Assembly: GCF_008630065.1 (NCBI RefSeq)
Contig: NZ_VWPL01000014.1
Coordinates: 23,521 to 87,520, forward strand
Source of the DNA: Blastochloris sulfoviridis
Lineage (GTDB): Bacteria; Pseudomonadota; Alphaproteobacteria; Rhizobiales; Xanthobacteraceae
DNA: 64,000 nucleotides
Reading direction: 5' to 3'
Part shown: in pieces, positions 41,571-50,864 of the stretch
How positions within the stretch are numbered: position 1 is the stretch's first letter
Layout: each line of letters starts with the position of its first letter
The notes under the pieces: generated by a model
Told to the model about the DNA's origin: nothing
The model's database searches: none
Seen by the model: only the letters and a program-made list of their open reading frames with translations
Program-made: the position numbers and the translations under genes

Positions 41571-41754
41571 TAATCGTTTAGGGCGCTTGGGCTGACGTGA
41601 TAAGCTCTAACATGCTCTAGAGCATTTTCCAGCGAAGTTGGTACTGGTTCGTGAAAATGAATATGATATTTCAAAAAATTAATAAAATGATTCACTTCAG
41701 TCAGATCGGACTATATTATAATGTATTTAAATCAAACAGCGCAGAGTAAAAGAT
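41569..41754. other. AT-rich spacer containing another diverged R repeat
   Basis: The interval is low in G+C. At 41615-41668 is a second degenerate R copy (CTCTAGAGCATTTTCC... GGTACTGGTTCGTGAAAATGAATATGATA). Promoter-like TATATTATAATG lies at about 41712-41723. No convincing gene is seen. Confidence 0.5.
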
Positions 41755-41940
41755 ATGGCATCGAACATCCCATCAGAAAAAAGCATTTTTTTGACGATAA
41801 TTTTATTATTTTTGCTTGTAGCAACTTCATTCTTTGCAAGAAATATCATGAATCACTCTTCCCTCTCCCCTTGTGGGAGAGGGTGCCGAGCGATCGATAA
41901 GATCGCGAGGCGGGTGAGGGGTGATGCCGTGCGGCCTTGA
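41755..41940 (+). CDS. Small membrane ORF running into a P repeat
   Basis: A possible 61-codon gene with one strong transmembrane segment (IFLTIILLFLLVATSFFA). After about residue 34 it reads through the left arm of a P repeat (SLSPCGRGCRAID), so its C-terminus is repeat-derived. The ribosome-binding site is weak. It resembles the first half of the small membrane protein upstream in composition only. It may be a truncated relative or chance. Confidence 0.3.
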   Translation: MASNIPSEKSIFLTIILLFLLVATSFFARNIMNHSSLSPCGRGCRAIDKIARRVRGDAVRP

Positions 41941-42049
41941 AGAGACCCCTCACCCGGCTCAGCCTCGCGTTGCTCGGCCTCGCCACCCTCTCCCACAAGA
42001 GCCTGCGCCCGGACGCGCGCAAGCGCGGTCCGAGTGGGAGAGGGAAGAA
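41857..42049. repeat. Dispersed palindromic repeat P, copy 2
   Basis: About 193 bp. It has the same ends as copy 1, but the right arm carries an extra GC-rich segment of about 40 bp (AGAGCCTGCGCCCGGACGCG...) also present in copy 3. It closes the AT-rich island on its right side. Confidence 0.88.
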
Positions 42050-42147
42050 GGGCGATTCCCGGACGGCGACCTTTCCGGCCTGATCGGCCGCAAGCCGTAT
42101 CAAATCGGCAGACTTTGGATCGGCGGACTCAACTCGGTGAACTTGGC

Positions 42148-42444
42148 ATGACCGGCTTCTTCGAACGGCTCGCCCGCGGCCTGGAGGCGGCGCAATCGAC
42201 CATGGGCTCCGAGGAGCTCGCCCGCACCAACGGCTTCGCCCTCACCCACTCCGCGAGCTGCCCGGTGGCGGTGGTGCGCCGGCGCCGCGCCAATGGCGAG
42301 GTCGTCGTCGACATCGCCATCTCCGAGCGCACCGTGACCATGACGCCGGACGAGTTCGCCCGCTTCGCCGCGGAGCTTTCGGCCTTCCGCGACGTGGTGC
42401 AGGGGGCGGCGATCGCCGCCGGGCGCGGCGGGACCAAGGGCTGA
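42148..42444 (+). CDS. Conserved hypothetical protein
   Basis: This 98-residue protein begins MTGFFERLARGLEAAQ and has a beta-rich middle (CPVAVVRRRRANGEVVVDIAISERTVTMTPDEF) and a helical end. I recognise no named domain, but the plausible protein composition, codon use like its neighbours and a 1-bp overlap with the EVE-domain gene argue that it is real and cotranslated. There is no signal peptide or membrane segment. Confidence 0.7.
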   Translation: MTGFFERLARGLEAAQSTMGSEELARTNGFALTHSASCPVAVVRRRRANGEVVVDIAISERTVTMTPDEFARFAAELSAFRDVVQGAAIAAGRGGTKG

Positions 42445-42866
42445 TGGCCCACTGGCTCTACAAGTCCGAGCCGGTCAAATGGTCCTGGCAGGATCAGGTG
42501 GCGGCCGGCGCGAAGGGCACGGCGTGGGACGGCGTGCGCAACCACGCGGCCAAGCTCAATCTGCTGAACATGCAGGCGGGCGAGCGCGGCTTCTTCTACC
42601 ACTCCAACGAGGGCAAGGAGATCGTCGGCATCGTCGAGGTGATCAAGGCCGCCTACCCGGACCCCACCGCCGAGCCCGGCTCGCCCTGGGTGGTGGTGGA
42701 TCTCAAGGCCGTCGCGCCGCTGCCGACGCCGGTGCCGCTCGCCACGATCAAGACGGTGCCGGCGCTTGCCGACATGGCGCTGCTGAAATATTCGCGCCTC
42801 TCGGTGCAGCCGGTCACCGACGCCGAATGGGCAGTCATCTGCAAGATGGGCGGGCTGGCGGGGTGA
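42444..42866 (+). CDS. EVE domain protein (thymocyte nuclear protein 1 type)
   Basis: This 140-residue protein is a single EVE (PUA-like) domain: HWLYKSEPVKWSWQDQ, WDGVRNHAAKLNLLNMQAGERGFFYHS and the C-terminal LLKYSRLSVQPVTDAEW. EVE domains bind modified bases in DNA or RNA, and the bacterial stand-alone proteins have no firmly assigned role. The start overlaps the upstream stop (TGATG), so the two genes form a pair. Confidence 0.92.
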   Translation: MAHWLYKSEPVKWSWQDQVAAGAKGTAWDGVRNHAAKLNLLNMQAGERGFFYHSNEGKEIVGIVEVIKAAYPDPTAEPGSPWVVVDLKAVAPLPTPVPLATIKTVPALADMALLKYSRLSVQPVTDAEWAVICKMGGLAG

Positions 42867-42905
42867 GGCTGGTGCTGGTCCATGCCATTGAGGCGGAACC
42901 TCTTT

Positions 42906-43087
42906 CTTCCCTCTCCCCTTGTGGGAGAGGGTGCCGAGCGATCGAAAGATCGCGAGGCGGGTGAGGGGTGAGATGAACGTCAAGGCCCCCTCACCCGGTT
43001 CGACCTCGCTTCGCTCGATCGAACCACCCTCTCCCACAAGAGCCTGCGCCCGGGCGCGCGCAAGCGCGGCCCGGGTGGGAGAGGGAA
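42906..43087. repeat. Dispersed palindromic repeat P, copy 3
   Basis: About 182 bp, with the same 40-bp extra segment in the right arm as copy 2 and 0.86 kb from it. It begins about 40 bases after the EVE gene stop and occupies most of the gap to the convergent Uma2 gene. Confidence 0.9.
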
Positions 43088-43148
43088 AGGGGCGCCCCTC
43101 GGTCGACCGCCTTCCGGCTTGATCGGCCGGACTTCCCCTGAGTCTTAC

Positions 43149-43829
43149 TTACCGCGGGATCTCCACCCGCTCGTAGAGGTCGCCGAGGCGCAGGCGGATG
43201 CCGGCGGCCTCTAGAGCATTCTCCGCAAAAGTGGGGACCGGTTTTGCGAAAGAGAATGCGATAAACCAAGAACTTAGAGCGTCCGCCCGGTTCAACCGGA
43301 TCGGTGGACGCTCTAGCGCGATCGCCGCGTCCGGGTCGTTGAGATCCTCGTCCGCCCACTCGCCGCCCGCGCTGCGGTGGTAGTGCTTGGCGCTGACCGC
43401 GTCGGGGTCGATCAGCACGATGTGGCGCAGCGCCGGATGGCGGCGGTATTCCTCCAGCTTGGTGAAGCGGTCGATCTTGCGGGTCGAGGGCGACAGCACC
43501 TCGAACACCGCCACCGGGTGGCGTGCCTCATAGGAGGTGCGCTCCGGCGATGCGCAGTCGATGGTGACGTCCGGCCGGCGCGCGGAGGAGATCTTCGTGC
43601 GCAGCGCGGTGTCGGCGGTGGCCACCCGGCAGGGTTTTCCGCGCAACGCCGCCCACAGAAGCCCGAGCAGATTGGTGGTGACCACGTCATGCACGTTCGA
43701 GGCCCCGGTCATGGCCCGCAGCGGCACCGGCCGGCCGTCGACCAGCTCGAAGCGTTCGTCCTGGTCGAGCTGCCAGACCAGGAACTCGTCGACCGTCATG
43801 TCGCGCGGCAGCGGATCGCCCATCGCCAT
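43149..43829 (-). CDS. Uma2 family putative nuclease with an in-frame R-repeat insertion
   Basis: This 226-residue Uma2 (DUF820) protein of the PD-(D/E)xK-like nuclease fold carries the expected VDEFLVW, FELVDGRPV, RRPDVTIDC, PVAVFEVLSPSTRK and HIVLIDPDA segments. Catalytic Asp and Glu residues appear present. Near the C-terminus an R repeat of about 106 bp interrupts the gene but stays open, adding about 35 residues (from LERPPIRLNRAD to AENALE) between the DAAIA and AAGIRLRLGDLYERVEI parts that normally adjoin. The final strand is distal to the active site, so the protein may still function. Uma2 roles are poorly known. Confidence 0.85.
   Translation of the reverse strand: MAMGDPLPRDMTVDEFLVWQLDQDERFELVDGRPVPLRAMTGASNVHDVVTTNLLGLLWAALRGKPCRVATADTALRTKISSARRPDVTIDCASPERTSYEARHPVAVFEVLSPSTRKIDRFTKLEEYRRHPALRHIVLIDPDAVSAKHYHRSAGGEWADEDLNDPDAAIALERPPIRLNRADALSSWFIAFSFAKPVPTFAENALEAAGIRLRLGDLYERVEIPR
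43211..43316 (+). repeat. R-family repeat inside a coding sequence
   Basis: A 106-bp copy with both ends CTAGAG / CTCTAG and both hairpins. It lies wholly inside the Uma2 gene, in a frame that avoids its TAG (read CTA-GAG). It closely matches the copy at 37465-37570. Confidence 0.93.
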
Positions 43830-43858
43830 CTCGCACCCAACCTTGCCCGCATCATGAT

Positions 43859-44560
43859 ATGTCGGCCGCCATGACCTTGCCAGAAATCACCTCGCCAGCA
43901 ACGATGCCGCCAGCGACCGACCCGGCCGCCTTCGTCCGCGCCAACACCCGCCTGATGCCGGTGGCGCTGGTGCCGGAGGTTTGCCTTCACCTCACCAACG
44001 CGGTGGTGCCGCTGTGGCAGGCGACCGAGGCCGAGCTCGACCGCATCATGCTGCCGCCGCCGTTCTGGGCGTTCGCCTGGGCCGGCGGCCAGGCGCTGGC
44101 GCGCTACGTGCTGGACCACCCCGGCACCGTCGCCGGCCGGCGGGTGCTCGATCTCGCCTCCGGCTCCGGCCTCGTCGCCATCGCCGCGGCCAAGGCCGGC
44201 GCCACCGTCACCGCCGCCGAGATCGACGGCTTCGCGGCGGCCGCCATCGCCCTCAATGCGGCCGTCAACGGCGTCGAGATCGGCATCGAGACCACCGACC
44301 TGCTCGACGATCCGGCCACCGGCGCCTTCGACGTCGTGCTGGTCGGCGACGCGTTCTACGAGCGCGCCCTCGCCGCCCGCGCCTTGGCCTTCCTCGACCG
44401 CCAGGCCGCCGCCGGCGCCGCCGTGCTGATCGGCGACCCGGGCCGCTGCTATCTGCCGCAGGCCCGCCTGACGCGCCTCGCCAGCTTCGCCGTGCCGGTG
44501 GCGCGCGATGTCGAGGATCGCGACATCAAGCAGACCGCCGTCTACGCGTTCGGGATTTGA
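43859..44560 (+). CDS. Class I SAM methyltransferase (ETFB-lysine-methyltransferase-like)
   Basis: This 233-residue Rossmann methyltransferase has motif I VLDLASGSGLVAIAAAKAG, the acidic residue in AAEIDGFA and the post-motif VVLVGDAFYE. The GD-FYE motif and overall order match the alphaproteobacterial nicotinamide-N-methylase-like/ETFB lysine methyltransferase group, which trimethylates electron-transfer flavoprotein beta. Other targets cannot be excluded. There are two possible ATGs four codons apart. It is divergent from the Uma2 gene. Confidence 0.78.
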   Translation: MSAAMTLPEITSPATMPPATDPAAFVRANTRLMPVALVPEVCLHLTNAVVPLWQATEAELDRIMLPPPFWAFAWAGGQALARYVLDHPGTVAGRRVLDLASGSGLVAIAAAKAGATVTAAEIDGFAAAAIALNAAVNGVEIGIETTDLLDDPATGAFDVVLVGDAFYERALAARALAFLDRQAAAGAAVLIGDPGRCYLPQARLTRLASFAVPVARDVEDRDIKQTAVYAFGI

Positions 44561-44581
44561 GGTCGCGGCGGCACCGGGACG

Positions 44582-44659
44582 CAAGATCCTGGCCCAAGAT
44601 CCTGGCCCAAGATCCGGGCCCGAGATCCGGGCCCGAGATCCAGGCCCGAGATCCAGGCC
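44582..44659. repeat. 13-bp minisatellite, 6 copies
   Basis: Six consecutive 13-bp units (CAAGATCCTGGCC drifting to CGAGATCCAGGCC) lie 20 bases after the methyltransferase stop and about 145 bases before acs. Adjacent units are the most alike, so the array grew by slippage. No function is known; it lies in the acs upstream region. Confidence 0.92.
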
Positions 44660-44803
44660 CGCCGCCGCCGGACGTTCGGCAGTTGACCGCGACCAAAGTG
44701 CGATGTCGTACTGCTTGTCGCGATTGCGCCGATCGGTGAAATATGCGCCTGAAACTAGTCGAGCACGCGGTTATCAGCCGCGGCCCTTGTCCTGGGGAGA
44801 CAC

Positions 44804-46753
<1,950 letters not shown>

Positions 46754-46756
<3 letters not shown>

Positions 46757-46878
46757 TGCGGTTTCCGGGAGATCACTTCGTGATCCCGGAAACGGACTCG
46801 CCGAAAATCCTTGTTCGAGAACCGGATTTTCGGCGATCGGAATACGGTTCTCCGGCCTTGCAGGCCGGAAACCGTATG
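46754..46878. repeat. Q-family palindromic repeat, full-length copy
   Basis: A 125-bp element starting TGATGCGGTTTCCGG and ending CCGGAAACCGTAT, with inner arms CGCCGAAAATCC and GGATTTTCGGCG. It is nearly identical in its right half to the copy at 32955-33080. Its first TGA is the acs stop codon, and the hairpin could end acs transcription. Confidence 0.88.
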
Positions 46879-46883
46879 GGATG

Positions 46884-47168
46884 GACGTCGTCCCGGGCGA
46901 GCAGCGCAGCTGCGCGACCCGGGACCGTCATCGGACCAAGACGAAACAATCGCGGCGCGCTCCACGCGCTGCGATTTTCATTTTGACCGGGACCAGCGGC
47001 CAGCGTTTGCTGCCGCTGGCCTGAGTCGCATTTTATTCACCCTGTTTGCAAAAACAGGCGCCCCAACCCCTTGTCAGAGCCCACCTTTCGAAGCGCCGGA
47101 AATCGCGTGGCAAAGATTTCCGGCGACCATCCCGCTGCCGGCCGGAGCCGGGGGTGGGAGAGTGCGTG
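46884..47168. other. Gap with a short S repeat, otherwise nothing recognised
   Basis: It begins with the second copy of the CCCGGG-flanked inverted repeat (46884-46933). The remainder is plain intergenic DNA leading to the small L,D-transpeptidase, with GGGAGAG as ribosome-binding site near 47157. Confidence 0.5.
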
Positions 47169-47720
47169 ATGGGTTGGGAGTCTTCGGGGCCGGCCGCTGC
47201 GCGCCGCGCGGCAGCGGCAGCCGTCGTCGCAATAAGCGTCGTCACAACGGGTCTCGGCGCCGGGCCGGCACTGGCCGCGCGCGAGGTGGTTCCGTTCAAG
47301 GCCGAGGCGTTGCCCGGCACCATCGTGGTGAAGACGTCCGAGCGCCGGCTCTATTACGTGGTCGGTGCCGGCCGGGCGATCCGCTATCCGGTGGCGGTGG
47401 GCATGGCCGGCCGGCAGTGGACCGGCGCCACCTTCATCGACGGCAAGCATCTGCGCCCAGCGTGGTCGCCGCCGGCCGAGGTCAAGCGCCACAAGCCGTC
47501 GCTGCCCAACCTGATCGCGGGCGGCGCGCCCGGCAACCCGATGGGCGCGGCCGCGCTCACCTTGTCGGGCGGCGAATACGCCATCCACGGCACCTCGGCC
47601 TCGATGCGCCGCTCGATCGGCTCGGCCGCCTCGTTCGGCTGCATCCGCATGCTGGACGAGGACGTGCTCGACCTCTTTGGCCAGGTCGGCGTCGGCACCC
47701 GCGTGGTGGTGGAGCGGTGA
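47169..47720 (+). CDS. Small L,D-transpeptidase (ErfK/YbiS/YkuD)
   Basis: This 183-residue periplasmic enzyme has a signal peptide (VVAISVVTTGLGAGPALA) and then a bare YkuD domain: VVKTSERRLYYV, AVGMAGRQWTG, IHGTSASM and the catalytic SFGCIRM. It lacks the peptidoglycan-binding domain and long linker of the larger enzyme at 19.4 kb. Such short proteins attach or cross-link peptidoglycan. The ATG has GGGAGAG upstream; in-frame upstream codons do not look like protein. Confidence 0.92.
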   Translation: MGWESSGPAAARRAAAAAVVAISVVTTGLGAGPALAAREVVPFKAEALPGTIVVKTSERRLYYVVGAGRAIRYPVAVGMAGRQWTGATFIDGKHLRPAWSPPAEVKRHKPSLPNLIAGGAPGNPMGAAALTLSGGEYAIHGTSASMRRSIGSAASFGCIRMLDEDVLDLFGQVGVGTRVVVER

Positions 47721-47860
47721 GGCGCCTTGACCTGACACTCGTCGCCCCGGACAAGCGGCGCCAGCCGCGCGATCCGGGGCCGTGACCAAGATAGGTACTT
47801 TTTCTGCTGACGATCCCGGCTCGGCGCTACGCGCCGTCCGGGATGACAGGATGGGATCGG

Positions 47861-48442
47861 CTATTTCGGCTTGTCGAGGGCGTAGCGCATCATCAGCGGA
47901 TACTGCAGCGCGCTGAACACCACGGTGAGCGGCAGGATTCCGAACACCTTGAACGCCACCCAGAAGTCGGTGGTCTGGGTGCGCCAGATCAGCTCGTTGA
48001 GGACGGCAAGCACCAGCAGGAACAGCGCCCAGCGCACCGTCAGCTTCTTCCAGCCCTCTTCGGTGAGATTGATCACACCGTCGAACACCAGCGCCAGGAA
48101 GGACTTGCGGAACACCAGCCCGACCAGCAGCAGCGAGCCGAACAGCGTGTTGAGGATGGTGGGCTTGAGCTTGATGAACAGGTCGTCCTGCAGCACGATG
48201 GTGAGCCCGCCGAACACCAGGACCACCGCCGCCGACACCAGCGGCACCACGGCGAGCCGCCGGGCCAGCACCCAGCTCAGGCCGAGCGCTGCGATCACCG
48301 CCACCATGAACACCGCCGTCGCCGTGAAGATGCCGTAGCGGGCATTGGCGAAAAAGAACAAAGCGAGCGGTCCCATCTCGAGCGCGATCTTGAGGGCCGG
48401 GTGGAGCGTGGCGCGCTCCGGCTGGACTTCGGCTGTCGTCAT
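47861..48442 (-). CDS. yciB: Inner-membrane septation protein A (YciB/IspZ)
   Basis: This 193-residue integral membrane protein has five or six hydrophobic helices and the family stretches ALEMGPLALFFFANARYG, KPTILNTLFG and NELIWRTQTTDFWV. YciB proteins affect cell-envelope integrity and division. It directly follows ftsY with only a 3-bp gap, the standard ftsY-yciB arrangement of Hyphomicrobiales, so the two are cotranscribed. Confidence 0.94.
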   Translation of the reverse strand: MTTAEVQPERATLHPALKIALEMGPLALFFFANARYGIFTATAVFMVAVIAALGLSWVLARRLAVVPLVSAAVVLVFGGLTIVLQDDLFIKLKPTILNTLFGSLLLVGLVFRKSFLALVFDGVINLTEEGWKKLTVRWALFLLVLAVLNELIWRTQTTDFWVAFKVFGILPLTVVFSALQYPLMMRYALDKPK

Positions 48443-48445
48443 CTG

Positions 48446-49795
48446 TCAGGCCTCCAGACCCACCAACGCACGGGCGAAGTCGCGCGCAGCGAACGGTTCG
48501 AGATCGTCGACGCCCTCGCCGACGCCGATGAAGTGAACGGGCAGGCCGAACTTGGCGGCCAGCGCCACGAGAATGCCGCCGCGGGCGGTGCCGTCGAGCT
48601 TGGTCATCACCAGCCCGGTGACCCCGGCGGTCCGCTGGAACGCCTCGACCTGCGACAGCGCATTCTGGCCGACAGTGGCGTCCAACACCAGCAGCACGGC
48701 GTGGGGCGCGCTCTCGTCCTGCTTCTTCAGTACCCGGATCACTTTTTCGAGTTCGGCCATCAGCGCCGCCTTATTCTGCAGGCGGCCGGCGGTATCGACC
48801 ATCAGGATGTCTGCGCCCTCCTCGCGCGCCTTGACCAGCGCGTCGAAGGCAAGGCCCGCCGAATCCGCGCCCTGGGCGCCGGACACCACCTCGGCGCCGG
48901 TGCGCTCGCCCCACACCTTGAGCTGGTCGATCGCCGCGGCGCGGAAGGTGTCGCCGGCCGCCAGCACCACCTTGCGGCCCTCCGTCGTGAACTTGGCGGC
49001 GAGCTTGCCGATGGTGGTGGTCTTGCCCGAGCCGTTGACCCCGACCATCAGCAGCACGAACGGCTTCCTGTCGCCGTCGATGACGAGCGGCTTGGCCGCC
49101 GGCTCCAGCACCGCCTCGATCTCGGCGGCCAGCACCGTCTTCACCTCCTCGGGCGAGACGTCGCGCTCGTAACGGTCCTGGCGCAGCGCGCCGGCGATGC
49201 GGGCCGCCGTGTCGAGGCCGAGGTCGGCCTGGATCAGCAGATCCTCAAGCTCCTCCAGCGTGCCGGCGTCGAGCTTGCGCTTGGTGAACAGGTCGCCGAT
49301 GCCGCTCGACAGCGCCGACGCGGTGCGGGCGAGGCCGCCCTTCAGCCGCTGCCACCAGCTCAGCTTGCGCTTCGGAGCCGGCTTGACCTCCGTTGGCTTG
49401 ACCTCCAGCGGTGCGGGCGGCGCCGGCTCGGGCTCGGGCTCGATGGGCGCGGGCTCGGCTGGGATGGCTTCCGGCGGCAAGGGCTCGCCAGCGACAGGCT
49501 CGGCAGCGGCAGGCTCCAGCGCGCCCAGTTCGGCGTCGACACGCTCGGCGTCAACGGGCGCGGCTTCAACGGGCGCGGCTTCGATGGGCGCAGCTTCGGC
49601 GGCCTCGGCTTCAACGGGCGCGGCCGGCGCCGGCGCGGGCTCGACCGCCTCCGGCGCGGCCGGGACAGCCTCCGCCGGTTCCAGCTCGCTCGGCGTCGGT
49701 TCGGCCGGGGTCGGTTCGGGCTGCTTGGTATCAGTCTCGACCGCCGCACGGCGACCGAACAGGCGTCCGAAGAAGCCGGGCTTGTCTTGAGTCAT
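48446..49795 (-). CDS. ftsY: Signal recognition particle receptor FtsY
   Basis: This 449-residue SRP GTPase docks ribosome-SRP complexes at the membrane. The NG domain carries [15 protein letters not shown] (G1), DTAGRLQNK (G3) and [10 protein letters not shown] (G4). Before it is a membrane-associated A region of about 150 residues that is extremely rich in Glu, Pro and Ala, with short degenerate repeats, and an N-terminal amphipathic start ([10 protein letters not shown]) that suits lipid binding. The start follows from that N-terminus. It is divergent from the pseudouridine synthase gene, with 51 bp between the starts. Confidence 0.96.
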   Translation of the reverse strand: MTQDKPGFFGRLFGRRAAVETDTKQPEPTPAEPTPSELEPAEAVPAAPEAVEPAPAPAAPVEAEAAEAAPIEAAPVEAAPVDAERVDAELGALEPAAAEPVAGEPLPPEAIPAEPAPIEPEPEPAPPAPLEVKPTEVKPAPKRKLSWWQRLKGGLARTASALSSGIGDLFTKRKLDAGTLEELEDLLIQADLGLDTAARIAGALRQDRYERDVSPEEVKTVLAAEIEAVLEPAAKPLVIDGDRKPFVLLMVGVNGSGKTTTIGKLAAKFTTEGRKVVLAAGDTFRAAAIDQLKVWGERTGAEVVSGAQGADSAGLAFDALVKAREEGADILMVDTAGRLQNKAALMAELEKVIRVLKKQDESAPHAVLLVLDATVGQNALSQVEAFQRTAGVTGLVMTKLDGTARGGILVALAAKFGLPVHFIGVGEGVDDLEPFAARDFARALVGLEA

Positions 49796-49846
49796 GTCTG
49801 CCTTCGCACGTTGACGGGGGCTCCGCACCTCGATAGCCCGAACCGG

Positions 49847-50644
49847 ATGACGGGAGAAGAGTTGCAGGCGCGGCTGCTCTACCGCGACGCCATGATGCTG
49901 GTGCTCGACAAGCCGGCGGGCTTGCCCGTCCATGCCGGCCCCAAGGGCGGCCTGAGCCTGGAGCAGCTGTTCGACGCGCTGCGCTTCGGCCTGCCGCGCG
50001 CGCCCGCCCTGGCCCACCGGCTCGACAAGGACACCTCCGGCTGCCTGGTGCTCGGCCGCCACCGCAAGGCGTTGGCGCGGCTCGGCGATCTGTTCAAGGC
50101 CGGACGGATCGCCAAGACCTACTGGGCGGTGGTCGAGGGCGGCCCCGAGGACGCCGAGGGGCTGATCGACCTGCCGCTCGCCACCAAGGAGCCCGGCCGC
50201 GGCTGGTGGATGAAGGTCGATGCGGCTGGCCTGCCGTCGCAGACCCGCTTCCGGGTGCGCGGCCGGTCGCCGTCAGGATTGGCGTGGCTGGAGCTGGAGC
50301 CGCTGACCGGCCGCACCCACCAGCTCCGCGTCCATTGCGCGGCGATGGGCTTCCCGATCCTCGGCGATGCGGTCTACGGCCGGGGAGCATTCTCCGCAAA
50401 AGTGGATACCGGTTTTGCGGCAGAGAATGCGACAAACGAAAGAACCGGAGCATTCTCCGCAAAAGTGGGCACCGGTTTTGCGGCAGAGAATGCGACAAAC
50501 CAAAAAACCTCTGGCCCGCCGATGCACCTCCACGCCCGCGCCATCTCGGTGCCGTTCAAGACCGGCGAGGCGCCCGTCGCCGTCACCGCGCCGGTGCCGG
50601 CCCATATGCGCGAAGCCTTGGCGGCCTGCGGCGCCGAGGTTTGA
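49847..50644 (+). CDS. RluA-family pseudouridine synthase with two in-frame repeat units
   Basis: This 265-residue RluA/RsuA-type synthase has the catalytic motif HRLDKDTSGCLVLG and the downstream LTGRTHQLRVHCAAMGFPILGD. Between DAVYGRG and GPPMHLHARAI, which normally lie close together, are two tandem 63-bp R-type units that add about 42 residues (GAFSAKVDTGFAAENATNERT and a near copy). Each unit is exactly 21 codons, so the frame is kept. The insertion sits in a surface loop region, so activity may remain. The RNA target is unknown. It separates ftsY from mtaB, which are adjacent in many relatives. Confidence 0.9.
   Translation: MTGEELQARLLYRDAMMLVLDKPAGLPVHAGPKGGLSLEQLFDALRFGLPRAPALAHRLDKDTSGCLVLGRHRKALARLGDLFKAGRIAKTYWAVVEGGPEDAEGLIDLPLATKEPGRGWWMKVDAAGLPSQTRFRVRGRSPSGLAWLELEPLTGRTHQLRVHCAAMGFPILGDAVYGRGAFSAKVDTGFAAENATNERTGAFSAKVGTGFAAENATNQKTSGPPMHLHARAISVPFKTGEAPVAVTAPVPAHMREALAACGAEV
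50385..50510 (+). repeat. R-family short form, two 63-bp tandem units inside a gene
   Basis: Units start at 50385 and 50448, an exact 63-bp period. Each holds only the first R hairpin (GCATTCTC, CGCAAAA, TTTTGCG, GAGAATGC) plus a short tail. They differ at about five positions. Both are translated in one frame as part of the pseudouridine synthase. Confidence 0.93.
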
Positions 50645-50694
50645 TCTATACGGTTTCCGAAATATAAATTCGAAACGACTTCCGCCGGGGCCCT

Positions 50695-50847
50695 CTTTCC
50701 CTCTCCCCTTGCGGGAGAGGGTGCCGAGCGATCATGAGATCGCGAGGCGGGTGAGGGGTAAATTCAAATATAGACACCCCCTCACCCGGCGACGACTTCA
50801 CTTCGTTCAGTCCTCGCCACCCTCTCCCGCAAGGGGAGAGGGAAGAA
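50695..50847. repeat. Dispersed palindromic repeat P, copy 4
   Basis: About 153 bp, of the short form like copy 1, without the extra right-arm segment. It lies between the convergent pseudouridine synthase and mtaB genes. A Q-like fragment (TACGGTTTCCG) just precedes it at about 50648. Confidence 0.9.
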
Positions 50848-50864
50848 AGCTGACCCGCTCAAAC

